Of a stretch of 64,000 nucleotides of DNA, positions 27,766 to 36,862 are shown piece by piece (position 1 is the first letter of the stretch; each line of letters opens with the position of its first letter). The position numbers and the translations under genes are program-made. Under the pieces are notes generated by a model. That model was not told the origin of the DNA. It made no database searches and saw only the letters and a list, made by a program, of their open reading frames with translations. The stretch is from the NCBI RefSeq assembly GCF_046292825.1, contig NZ_JBKBQG010000025.1, positions 1-64,000 of the forward strand. The letters run 5' to 3'. This DNA comes from Salinarimonas sp046292825. Its GTDB lineage: Bacteria > Pseudomonadota > Alphaproteobacteria > Rhizobiales > Beijerinckiaceae.

Positions 27766-28395
27766 TCAGCGTTTGCCGTTCTCGCGGATGAGGAGCATGA
27801 GGACGTCGACGTCCGTGTAGGGGCAATCGCTCTCGTCGGCCTCGCGGCGCGCCCGCATGGCTCGGGCACGGGCGACCGCGTCGTCGAAGAGAGGGCCGAG
27901 CCGTTCGCAATCGAAGCTCTTCGGCTTGCCGCGGTCGTATCCCGGAAAGTGCTCTCGCAGCAGCCCGATGACCTCGTGACGGCCGACCGGCGCATCGTGA
28001 TCGCGCAAGTGCAGCAAAGCCCACAATTCGAAGCAGGGGTTCGAGAAGGCGACCATCACGCCGACGCGCTCGGCCTCGGCGCGCGCTTCCGCGACGTTCG
28101 GATGCTCGTCGCGATCGAACACGACCCAGACCTGATCGTTGCGCGCGAGCGAATCCTTCTTTCTTCGGCGCGGGAGCGCGTCCGCGGCCTTCTCCACGAG
28201 CGTCCTCGGCACCCCCGCTGCGGCCACGATCTCGATTTCGACGAGGTTGTTGCCGTGCAGGCGCCGGAAATGGTCGATGTAGTCCGGCTCCGTGCGCATT
28301 CCCTCGCAGAAGATCGTCAGCTTGAGCTTGGGCTCGCGCTTCGGCCCGCGTCGCGCGAGCGGGCGCTCGGGTCGACCGCCTCTGCCCTTAGGCAT
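27766..28395 (-). CDS. rloB: RloB-family protein, TOPRIM-like putative defence effector
   Basis: The 209-residue protein matches the RloB family. A basic Arg/Pro/Gly-rich N-terminus of about 20 residues leads into TIFCEGMRTEPDYIDHF (Glu31, Glu36), then WVVFDRDEHPN (Asp94, Asp96) and FSNPCFELWALLH. The Glu and DxD arrangement is that of TOPRIM-type metal nucleases, as in OLD and PARIS effectors. It is encoded directly after an ATPase with an eight-base overlap, so the two are made together. I infer a phage-defence role in which the ATPase senses and this protein cleaves nucleic acid. The exact named system (AbiL-, PARIS- or OLD-like) I cannot settle. Confidence 0.8.
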   Translation of the reverse strand: MPKGRGGRPERPLARRGPKREPKLKLTIFCEGMRTEPDYIDHFRRLHGNNLVEIEIVAAAGVPRTLVEKAADALPRRRKKDSLARNDQVWVVFDRDEHPNVAEARAEAERVGVMVAFSNPCFELWALLHLRDHDAPVGRHEVIGLLREHFPGYDRGKPKSFDCERLGPLFDDAVARARAMRARREADESDCPYTDVDVLMLLIRENGKR

Positions 28396-29665
28396 CGCCG
28401 CGCCTCGTGCCGCCGAACAGCTCCTCGACCGAGCCGAGGAACGGGATCGCGCCGAACCGCCCCTGGAGGTAGCCCCGCTCGAGATTGTCCTCCGCCCGCG
28501 TGCGGATGTCGGTCAGAGGATAGATCGACGTCGCGCCCTCGCGGTTCTTCTCGGCGAACCAGATCTGGTCGCGCCGGATCGCGGGCGAGCAGAGGAGATG
28601 CGTGTCGTGCGTCGTCGCGAGCAGCTGCGCGCCCTTCGGATTGAGCTTCGGGTTGCCGAACAGCTCGATGAGACGCGAGGCGAGAAGGGTATGGAGGCTG
28701 GCGTCGAGCTCGTCGATGACAAGAGTGCTTCCCCTTCTCAAAGCGCGCAGAACGAAGTGAACTAACTTCATCATCCGAAGCGTACCACGACTTTCGGCCG
28801 ACAGAGAGAAGAAAACCTCCTTTTGTCCCACGCTAGCGTGTCCAAGTCTTAGTTCTGTCTTAGGATCGTCGAGCGCAAACCTTTTATCAGATCCAAAATG
28901 CTTCTGAAGCAACTTCTCAAGATCCTGCGCGAACTCACTACTTTCTGCTTCGATTTGAATCTGATCCTTCTTCAGAGAAACAATGCCTGTATCTGCATAC
29001 GTGAAAAACTCGAGGATCGAATAGTCAATATTTTCTGCATTCTCCTGCAGCTCGCCGACGTGCACGTTTGCCGAAAGACAGGTCACGACCGATTGAAAAA
29101 AACGATAAATTTGCGTAAGACTGCTATGCCCGTGCTGGGCCGCCGCGGACAAGAAAAGACTGCTATCGCGAGTCAAAGCCGCAATTGCTTTATTCTCTCC
29201 CTTCAGGGCTCGGCCAAAACGTAGACCGCCCGCAGATCTTTCGAACCACATCTGGCGGTGACCCGTTGGATATGCATAAAGCCACTCACTCAGAAAAGAT
29301 TGATCCGTGAATGTAAAGCCGTATTCGTAGCGAGTCCCATCGATAAGAAAATCGACGTCGAATTCCGTCGAATTTGAAGGAGACACGTCGTCGAGACGGA
29401 ATGGATCACGTGGAACGCCGGCCGTTGGGGCGCGCTTGTGGAAAGAGTCGAGAACGTGGTCACGCATCGCGTCGAGCGCACCCAACAGATTCGACTTCCC
29501 CGATGCGTTCGCCCCGTAGACCAGAGCCGCCGGCAGCACCTGCTCCTTGAGCCCCGCGACCTCGATCGGTTGCGTCGTCCCGCCCTTGAGCTTCGAGGCG
29601 ATGAACGAGATTTCCTGGCGCTCGCGGATCGAGCGGTGGTTGGCGACGCCGAAGCGCAGCAGCAT
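28388..29665 (-). CDS. AAA15/21-type (ABC-like) ATPase, partner of RloB
   Basis: The 425-residue ATPase has Walker A YGANASGKSNLL at about 50-61, a LRFGVANHRSI start typical of RloA/AAA_15 proteins, the signature-like AESRGTLRMM, Walker B STLVIDELDASLH near 335, and ATTHDTHLL. These are the features of SMC/RecF-like sensor ATPases in abortive-infection systems. ATG 29665 begins at MLLRFG; the earlier in-frame ATG at 29725 lies inside palindromic upstream DNA. Bases about 28740-29440, the middle of the gene, are clearly AT-richer than both ends (for example 25 G+C of 60 at 28861-28920, against 41 of 60 at 28561-28620), a sign of transfer. It is followed by rloB. Confidence 0.85.
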   Translation of the reverse strand: MLLRFGVANHRSIRERQEISFIASKLKGGTTQPIEVAGLKEQVLPAALVYGANASGKSNLLGALDAMRDHVLDSFHKRAPTAGVPRDPFRLDDVSPSNSTEFDVDFLIDGTRYEYGFTFTDQSFLSEWLYAYPTGHRQMWFERSAGGLRFGRALKGENKAIAALTRDSSLFLSAAAQHGHSSLTQIYRFFQSVVTCLSANVHVGELQENAENIDYSILEFFTYADTGIVSLKKDQIQIEAESSEFAQDLEKLLQKHFGSDKRFALDDPKTELRLGHASVGQKEVFFSLSAESRGTLRMMKLVHFVLRALRRGSTLVIDELDASLHTLLASRLIELFGNPKLNPKGAQLLATTHDTHLLCSPAIRRDQIWFAEKNREGATSIYPLTDIRTRAEDNLERGYLQGRFGAIPFLGSVEELFGGTRRGDA

Positions 29666-29686
29666 GGGCGTGTTCCTCGGAGGCGA

Positions 29687-29747
29687 CGATGCCGTTTGAG
29701 GCCAATCTATGCGGAAAATCCGCAAAGAAAAGGCTAAAACGGCATCG
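29687..29747. promoter_or_regulatory. Nested palindromes upstream of the ATPase/RloB pair
   Basis: An 11-base perfect inverted repeat, CGATGCCGTTT (29687-29697) and AAACGGCATCG (29737-29747), encloses a perfect 15-base palindrome, TGCGGAAAATCCGCA (29710-29724). All of it lies in the 97 bases between the BCCT transporter stop and the ATPase start. It could be an operator, a transcript end for the transporter gene, or an insertion boundary. Confidence 0.6.
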
Positions 29748-29762
29748 CTGCTGCCAATCGGC

Positions 29763-31460
29763 TCACCGCGGCTCGTCCAGCAACCCCTTCACGATCGCGT
29801 AGCAGGCGCCGAGCAGCACCAGCGTGAAGGGCAGGCCCGTCGAGACGGCCATGGCCTGGAGCGCGGCGAGGCCGCCGCCGAGGAGGAGGGCGATGGCGAC
29901 CGCGCCTTCGAGGCTCGCCCAGAAGATGCGTTGCGGCACCGGGGCGTTGACCTTGCCGCCCGCCGCGATCGTGTCGATGACGAGCGAGCCGGAATCGCTC
30001 GAGGTGACGAAGAACACGATCACGAGCACGATGCCGATGACGGAGGTGATCGCCGAGAGCGGCAATTGCGCCAGCATCGCAAAGAGCTGGAGCTCGAGCG
30101 CCGCATCGCCGACCTCGCCGATGCCGGCGAGCGCCTGGCTGATGGCGGTGCCGCCGAGCGCCGTCATCCAGATCACCGAGACGAGCGAGGGGATGAGCAG
30201 CACGCAGACCATGAACTCGCGCACCGTCCGCCCCCGGCTCACCCGCGCGATGAACGTGCCGACGAAGGGCGACCAGGAAATCCACCAGGCCCAATAGAAC
30301 GCGGTCCAGCCGCCGACGAAATTGCGGTCCTCGCGGCCGAACGGCATCGAGAGCGCCGGCAGATGGGTGAGGTAGGCCGCGAGGTTGCGCCACACGCCGT
30401 CGAGGATCGCGAAAGTCGGCCCGGCGAGGATCACGAAGAAGAGGAGCGCGGCCGCGAGCGCGAGATTGAGCTCCGAGAGCCGCTTCACGCCGCGATCGAG
30501 CCCCGCCACGATCGAGACGATCGCGATCCCCGTGATGAACACGATCAGGAGAACGAGGAACGCGTCGGCGGTGCCCAGACCGACGAGCGCGTCGATGCCG
30601 GCCGCCGCCTGCTCGGCGCCGATGCCGAGCGAGGTCGCGAGCCCGAACACGGTGGCGAAGACGGCGAGGATGTCGATCACGTGGCCCGGCCAGCCCCAGA
30701 TCCGCTCGCCGAAGATCGGGTAGAAGGCCGAGCGCAGGGTCAGCGGCAGGCCCTTGTTGTAGGAGAACAGCGCCAGCGCGAGCGCGACCACGGCGTAGAT
30801 CGCCCACGGGTGGAGCGCCCAGTGGAAGATCGTCGCCGCCATGCCGAGCCGGCGCGCGGCCTCGACGTCTCCCGCGGCGCCCCCGAGCGGCGCCCAATCC
30901 GTGCGTGCGCCGTCCTCGCCGATCTCGACGCCCCCGAGCGCCGCCTCGAAATGCCCGAGCGGCTCGGCCACGCCGTAGAACATCAGCCCGATGCCCATGC
31001 CGGCGGCGAACAGCATCGCGAACCAGCCGAGATAGCCGTAATCGGGCGTCGCGTCGGGCCCGCCGAGCCGCACGCGGCCGAGCGGGGTGACGATCAGGAC
31101 GAGGCAGAGGATCACGAAGACGTTGCCGGCGGCGAGGAAGAACCAATCGAGCCGCGCGGTCAGGGCGTCGCGCAGGGCGACGAAGAGCGGCGCCACCTCG
31201 TTCTGGAGCGCGAGGGTGAGGAGCGTGAACAAGGCGACCGCGATCGCGGAGACGGTGAACACCACGTGGTGGATGTCGAACTCGATCGTCAGGCTGCGCG
31301 CGATGTTGTCCTGGCCGATCTCGTAGGGCGTCTCGATGACCTGCGTCTCGCCCTCGGGCGGCGGTATAGGCTCGCCGACGTCTGTGGCGCCGCCGAATTC
31401 CGCGCTGCGGACGTCGATCACGTCCGGCTGGTGCGGACGCTCCCGGTCTTCCGTGTCCAT
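29763..31460 (-). CDS. BCCT-family betaine/choline/carnitine transporter
   Basis: The 565-residue protein has about twelve membrane spans and the family's aromatic signature TAFYWAWWISWSPFVGTFIARVSRGRTVREF at about 370-400, which I cite by position and key residues (the WAWW box and SRGRTVREF loop). BCCT carriers import quaternary ammonium compounds such as glycine betaine, choline or carnitine, driven by sodium or protons. A polar N-terminal tail of about 50 residues precedes the first span. No ABC components or sensor extension are seen. It could feed osmoprotection or catabolism; the nearby CoA-transferase and dehydrogenases make a carnitine link possible but unproven. Confidence 0.92.
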   Translation of the reverse strand: MDTEDRERPHQPDVIDVRSAEFGGATDVGEPIPPPEGETQVIETPYEIGQDNIARSLTIEFDIHHVVFTVSAIAVALFTLLTLALQNEVAPLFVALRDALTARLDWFFLAAGNVFVILCLVLIVTPLGRVRLGGPDATPDYGYLGWFAMLFAAGMGIGLMFYGVAEPLGHFEAALGGVEIGEDGARTDWAPLGGAAGDVEAARRLGMAATIFHWALHPWAIYAVVALALALFSYNKGLPLTLRSAFYPIFGERIWGWPGHVIDILAVFATVFGLATSLGIGAEQAAAGIDALVGLGTADAFLVLLIVFITGIAIVSIVAGLDRGVKRLSELNLALAAALLFFVILAGPTFAILDGVWRNLAAYLTHLPALSMPFGREDRNFVGGWTAFYWAWWISWSPFVGTFIARVSRGRTVREFMVCVLLIPSLVSVIWMTALGGTAISQALAGIGEVGDAALELQLFAMLAQLPLSAITSVIGIVLVIVFFVTSSDSGSLVIDTIAAGGKVNAPVPQRIFWASLEGAVAIALLLGGGLAALQAMAVSTGLPFTLVLLGACYAIVKGLLDEPR

Positions 31461-31559
31461 GTCTCCCCCGTGCGAGAAGCCGCAGGCACGCGCCTGCGGC
31501 AGAGCTTCGCCTGCGAGGTCAAGAAGCGGGCCCCCTCGACGGTTCCGACCTGGAACCCC

Positions 31560-33242
31560 TCACCCGCCCTTCTTCGCCAGAGCCGCCTCGCGCATGCCCG
31601 TCAGCGTCGCGGTCGGCGTGATCGTCTCGGGGTCGATGATCAGGTGGAGGATGGCGGGCTTGCCGCTCGCGCGGGCGCGCTCGAGCGCCGGAGCGAACTC
31701 TTCCGTGCGCGTCACGCGCTCGCCGTGACCGCCGAAGGCGGCGGCGTAGGCTGCGAAATCGGGGTTCTCGAGCGCCGTCGCGACGACGCGGCCGGGATAT
31801 TCGCGCTCCTGGTGCATGCGGATCGTGCCGTACATGCCGTTGTCGACGACGATCACGATCAGAGGCAGATCGTATTGAACGGCGGTCGCGAAATCCTGAC
31901 CGTTCATCAGGAAGCAGCCGTCGCCGGCGAAGGCCACGACCTCCCGCTCGGGGAAGACGCGCTTGGCGCCGATCGCCGCCGGCACGCCGTAGCCCATCGA
32001 GCCGGAGGTGGGCGCGAGCTGCGTGCCGAAGCGGCGGAACTTCCAGAAGCGGTGGATCCAGGTCGCGTAATTGCCTGCGCCGTTGCACAGGATCGCGTCC
32101 TCGGGGAGCGCCTGCGCGAGATGGGCCATCACCTGCCCCATCTGCAGATCGCCCGGATGGCGGATGGCGGTCGGGTCGCTCCAGGTGAGGTAATCCGCAT
32201 GCGCCGCCTCGGCCGCGCCCTCCCAGGGGATCGCGTTCGGCGGCTGCACGGCCTCGAGCGCCGCGGTGAAGGCGCTCGCCGAGGCGTTGATCGCGAGCTT
32301 GGGGCGATAGACGCGCCCCAATTCGGCGGCGTCCGCATGGACGTGGACGAGGGCGGTGCCGGGGGAGGGGATGCCGAAGAGATCGTAGCTCTGGCTCGGG
32401 ATCTCCGAGAGCCGCCCGCCGATCGCGAGCACGAGATCGGCCTCGCGGATGCGCGCGAGGAGCTTCGGGTTGCAGCCGAGCCCGAGATCGCCCGCGTAGC
32501 AGGGGTGCTCGTGCGAGAACAGCATCTGGCGGCGGAAGGAGCAGGCGACGGGCAGACCGAAGCGCTCGGCGAAGCGCGTGAAGCGCGCGACCGCGGCCTC
32601 GCTCCAGCGCGACCCGCCGAGGATCGCGATCGGGCGCTTCGCCGCCCACAGCATCTTCTGCAAGTCGGCCATCTGGGCGAGGCCCGGATGCGTCTCGACG
32701 ATCGCGTAGGGCTCGGCATCGGCCACCTCGGCCGCCTGCGTGAGCATGTCCTCGGGCAGCGCCACGACGACGGGGCCCGGACGGCCGGCCGTCGCGACGT
32801 GGAAGGCGCGCGAGACGAGCTCGGGGAGCCGCGCGGGATCGTCGATATCGACCACCCATTTGGCGATCGAGCCGAACACCGCCTTGTAATCGAGCTCCTG
32901 GAACGCCTCGCGCTCCTTCATCTCGCGCGCGACCTGGCCGACGAAAAGGATCATCGGCGTCGAATCCTGGCGGGCGATGTGCAGCGCCGGCGCGGCATTG
33001 GTGGCGCCAGGCCCGCGCGTGACGAAGCAGATGCCCGGCCGCCCGGTCAACTTGCCGTGGGCCTCCGCCATCATCCCCGCCCCGCCTTCCGCCCGGCAGA
33101 CGGTGACCGCGATCTGCGCGTCGTGCATCGCGTCGAGCGCGGCGAGGTAGCTCTCGCCGGGCACGCAGAAGACGTGGGAGACGCCGTGGACGAGGAGCTG
33201 GTCGACGAGGATGCGACCGCCGGTGCGCGAGGACTTGGTCAT
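31560..33242 (-). CDS. ThDP-dependent enzyme, acetolactate synthase-like
   Basis: The 560-residue protein has the three-domain layout of ThDP enzymes. The N-terminal Pyr domain carries the catalytic Glu in CRAEGGAGMMAEAHGK near residue 50. A central domain follows, and the C-terminal PP domain has the GDGCFLMNGQDFATA ... VVDNGMYGTI metal/ThDP motif near 430. It resembles acetolactate synthase large subunits, but no small subunit gene is adjacent. Neighbours of the lysine-catabolic type suggest a 2-oxo-acid decarboxylase or ligase role instead. ATG 33242 is preferred because the upstream open frame is translated from a type II repeat. Confidence 0.85.
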   Translation of the reverse strand: MTKSSRTGGRILVDQLLVHGVSHVFCVPGESYLAALDAMHDAQIAVTVCRAEGGAGMMAEAHGKLTGRPGICFVTRGPGATNAAPALHIARQDSTPMILFVGQVAREMKEREAFQELDYKAVFGSIAKWVVDIDDPARLPELVSRAFHVATAGRPGPVVVALPEDMLTQAAEVADAEPYAIVETHPGLAQMADLQKMLWAAKRPIAILGGSRWSEAAVARFTRFAERFGLPVACSFRRQMLFSHEHPCYAGDLGLGCNPKLLARIREADLVLAIGGRLSEIPSQSYDLFGIPSPGTALVHVHADAAELGRVYRPKLAINASASAFTAALEAVQPPNAIPWEGAAEAAHADYLTWSDPTAIRHPGDLQMGQVMAHLAQALPEDAILCNGAGNYATWIHRFWKFRRFGTQLAPTSGSMGYGVPAAIGAKRVFPEREVVAFAGDGCFLMNGQDFATAVQYDLPLIVIVVDNGMYGTIRMHQEREYPGRVVATALENPDFAAYAAAFGGHGERVTRTEEFAPALERARASGKPAILHLIIDPETITPTATLTGMREAALAKKGG

Positions 33243-33272
33243 GAGCGGTTCTTTCGTTGTGTTGCCGCGAAC

Positions 33273-33414
33273 TCCCTCCCCGTAGGGGAGGGTGGCCTCC
33301 GAGCGAAGCGATGGAGGTCGGGTGGGGCCCGGCGTTCGAAGGTAATCTCCACCCGGGCCCCACCCGGCCACGGTCGCTTGCGCTTCCGTGGCCACCCTCC
33401 CCTACGGGGAGGGA
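33273..33414. repeat. Type II long palindromic repeat (copy 2)
   Basis: Ends CCCTCCCCGTAGGGGAGGG and CCCTCCCCTACGGGGAGGG enclose GGTGGCC...GGTCGGGTGGGGCCC...GGGCCCCACCCGGCC...GGCCACC. The right end runs into the 3' end of the CoA-transferase gene, whose TAG stop (complement of 33402-33404) is provided by the repeat. Confidence 0.85.
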
Positions 33415-34589
33415 CTTTCCCCTCCCCATGCCGGGTCGGCGAGAACCTCCTGCGTGTGCGCGCCGAGCGCCGGGGCGGCGCGCGTCGCCGCCTGGGGCTC
33501 GCCGTCGAGAACGATCGGGGAGCGGACGGAGGGAACGCTGCCGCCGGCAATCTCGGGCGCGGCGAGGTCGAGCCGCAGGCCGCGCGCGATCACCTGCGGA
33601 TCGGCGAAGACGTCGGCGATCCCGTTGATCGGCCCCGCCGGCACGCCGACCTCCTCGAGCGCCGCGAGGAGCCCCGCGCGCGTCGAGCGGGCGGTGAGCT
33701 CGGCGAGGATCGGCACGAGCGTCTCGCGATGGGCGACGCGGTCGCGATTGGTCGCGAAACGCGGATCGGTGCCGAGCTCCGGCGCGCCGAGCACCGCGCA
33801 GAGCCGCCGATATTGCCCGTCGTTCCCCACCGCCACGATCACGTGCCCGTCGGACACGGGGAAGACCTGGTAGGGCACGATGTTGGGATGCGCGTTGCCC
33901 ATGCGGGTCGGCGCGCGGCCGGAGACGAGGTAGTTCAGCGCCTGGTTCGCGAGAACGCTCACCTGCGTGTCGAGGAGCGCCATGTCGACATGCCCGCCCT
34001 CCCCCGTGACGGCCCGGCGCTGGAGCGCGGCGAGGATGCCGACGCTCGCATAGATGCCCGTGAAGATGTCGGCGAAGGCGACGCCGATCTTCTGCGGCTC
34101 GCCGTCGGGCGCGCCGGTCAGATCCATGATCCCGCCCATGCCCTGGATCATGAAATCGTAGCCCGCGCGCGAGGCGTAGGGCCCGTTTTGGCCGAAGCCG
34201 GTGATCGAGCAATAGACGAGGCGCGGGTTCTCGCGGCGCAGGCTCTGCGAATCGAGGCCGTATTTGGCGAGACCCCCGACCTTGAAATTCTCGATCACCA
34301 CGTCCGCATGGGCCGCGAGCCGGCGCACCTGCGCCTGGCCCTCCGGCGTGGTGAAATCGATCGCGACCGAGCGCTTGCCGCGGTTGCAGGAATGGAAATA
34401 GGCCGCCGCATGCACGCCGCCTTCCGCGCTCTCGACGAAAGGCGGCCCCCAGCCGCGGGTGTCGTCCCCCTCGCCGGGCCGCTCCACCTTGACGACGTCC
34501 GCGCCGAGATCGGCGAGGAGCTGGCCGACCCAGGGGCCCGCGAGGATGCGCGCGAGCTCGAGGACGCGAATGCCTTCGAGGGGTTTCAC
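33402..34589 (-). CDS. CaiB/BaiF (class III) CoA-transferase, SUGCT/glutarate-like
   Basis: The 395-residue protein has the class III CoA-transferase signatures GIRVLELARILAGPWVGQLL, DLGADVVKVERPGEGDDTRGWGPPF by position 24-48, the catalytic-Asp region SRAGYDFMIQGMGG near 160, and NRGKRSVAIDF. It resembles the mammalian succinyl-CoA:glutarate CoA-transferase. With glutaryl-CoA dehydrogenase encoded just upstream, a role in making glutaryl-CoA from glutarate is likely but inferred. GTG 34589 overlaps the DapB-like stop (GTGA), so it is coupled. Its last residues (ESPSP) and stop come from the adjoining type II repeat. Confidence 0.88.
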   Translation of the reverse strand: MKPLEGIRVLELARILAGPWVGQLLADLGADVVKVERPGEGDDTRGWGPPFVESAEGGVHAAAYFHSCNRGKRSVAIDFTTPEGQAQVRRLAAHADVVIENFKVGGLAKYGLDSQSLRRENPRLVYCSITGFGQNGPYASRAGYDFMIQGMGGIMDLTGAPDGEPQKIGVAFADIFTGIYASVGILAALQRRAVTGEGGHVDMALLDTQVSVLANQALNYLVSGRAPTRMGNAHPNIVPYQVFPVSDGHVIVAVGNDGQYRRLCAVLGAPELGTDPRFATNRDRVAHRETLVPILAELTARSTRAGLLAALEEVGVPAGPINGIADVFADPQVIARGLRLDLAAPEIAGGSVPSVRSPIVLDGEPQAATRAAPALGAHTQEVLADPAWGGESPSP

Positions 34590-35401
34590 GAGAGCCCCTC
34601 CATCACCGTATCGAGGCCGCGCCGCAGGCCGACGAAGCCCGAAACCTTGCGGGCGGCGAGCAGCGTCCCCGCCACGTAAGGCCCCGCCGAGGGTCCGGAA
34701 TCGTGGCGGATGAGGAGGCGCTCGTTGTCGGCGCCGAACAGGGCCTCGCAGGAGAGGACGAAGGAGGGCATGCGCACCGAATGGACCTGGACGGGGTTCG
34801 GCGCGCCGATCGTGCCGCCGCGCGTCTCGCGCACGCCGCCGAGGTCCGAGACCGGCATCGCGGTGCTCGGCCGGCGGATCTCGGCGAGGCGCTCGGCGAG
34901 CTCGCGGGCGGTGCCCGACGGCGTGTCGGGCTTGGCGCCCTTGGCGTAGTCGATGATCTCGACATCCGCGACGTAGGGCGCCGCCATCAGCGCGAACTTG
35001 ATCATCAAGGTCGCCGTGATCGAGAAATTGCCGGCGGCGAGCACCCCGAGGGAGGCGGCGCGGGCGGCGGCGTCGATCTCCTCGTAATCGGCGGCGCCGA
35101 GGCCCGACGTGCCGACCACGACGTGGCGCCCCGCCGCGAGCGCCGCGAGCGTGTTCGCCTTGACGATGTCGGGCCTGGTGTAGTCGATCACGACGTCGGA
35201 GGGGGCGGCGAGGGCCTCTTCCAGGCTCGCCGAGACCGGCACGCCGATCGCGCCGATGCCGGCCGCCTCGCCCGCGTCCCGCCCCGCCGCGCTCCGCGAC
35301 ACGGCACCTGCGAGCACGAGATCCGGCGCCTGCGCGATCGCCACGACGAGCGCCTTGCCCACCCACCCGGTCGCCCCGGAGACGACGATCCGCACGCTCA
35401 T
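34586..35401 (-). CDS. DapB-like dihydrodipicolinate reductase homologue with altered active site
   Basis: The 271-residue protein has the DapB fold: N-terminal RIVVSGATGWVGKALV (cofactor loop), VVIDYTRPD, VVGTSGLG and AAGNFSITATLM. In the substrate loop, canonical DapB reads HHRHKVDAPSGT, whereas here residues 151-164 read DYAKGAKPDTPSGT. The catalytic Lys (Lys157) and PSGT are kept, but the His pair is gone. It is therefore a paralogue, probably acting on a different cyclic imine or acid than in lysine synthesis. ATG 35401 follows GGAGGGCAGG. It is coupled to the CoA-transferase gene and lies in a lysine-catabolic neighbourhood. Confidence 0.85.
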   Translation of the reverse strand: MSVRIVVSGATGWVGKALVVAIAQAPDLVLAGAVSRSAAGRDAGEAAGIGAIGVPVSASLEEALAAPSDVVIDYTRPDIVKANTLAALAAGRHVVVGTSGLGAADYEEIDAAARAASLGVLAAGNFSITATLMIKFALMAAPYVADVEIIDYAKGAKPDTPSGTARELAERLAEIRRPSTAMPVSDLGGVRETRGGTIGAPNPVQVHSVRMPSFVLSCEALFGADNERLLIRHDSGPSAGPYVAGTLLAARKVSGFVGLRRGLDTVMEGLS

Positions 35402-35431
35402 CCTGCCCTCCTGCATTCGATCGGTCGAGGC

Positions 35432-35602
35432 TGTCATCCCGGACGCCGAAGGCGATCCGGGACCCATGACCTCGACCGATCAGTCGCAGCCTGTAGGCTG
35501 CGCTTCGCCGACCTCGCTCGGTCGCGCAGCGAGCGCGGCATGCGCGCTCGTACGATCGTCGCGGATACGGGCCCCGGGTCCGCTTCGCGGCCCGGGATGA
35601 CA
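35432..35602. repeat. Type I palindromic repeat (copy 3, without flanking terminal repeats)
   Basis: The core has the same order and orientation as copy 1: TGTCATCCCGGACGCCG at the left, CAGTCGCAGCCTGTAGGCTGCG and GCGGCATGCGCGC inside, GGCCCGGGATGACA at the right. The outer CTCTCCTTCCCCTGA arms of copies 1 and 2 are absent. It separates the DapB-like gene from gcdH. Confidence 0.75.
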
Positions 35603-35630
35603 AACCCCCGGCGGCCTCGAGCGGCCCCCC

Positions 35631-36851
<1,221 letters not shown>

Positions 36852-36862
36852 CTCGGGTCCTC

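Noticed and set aside
29709..34679. A 1656-codon plus-strand open frame opposite the BCCT, ThDP and CoA-transferase genes
   Set aside because: Its translation is Arg/Glu/Asp/His-rich antisense noise, while the minus strand encodes three clear families across the same bases.
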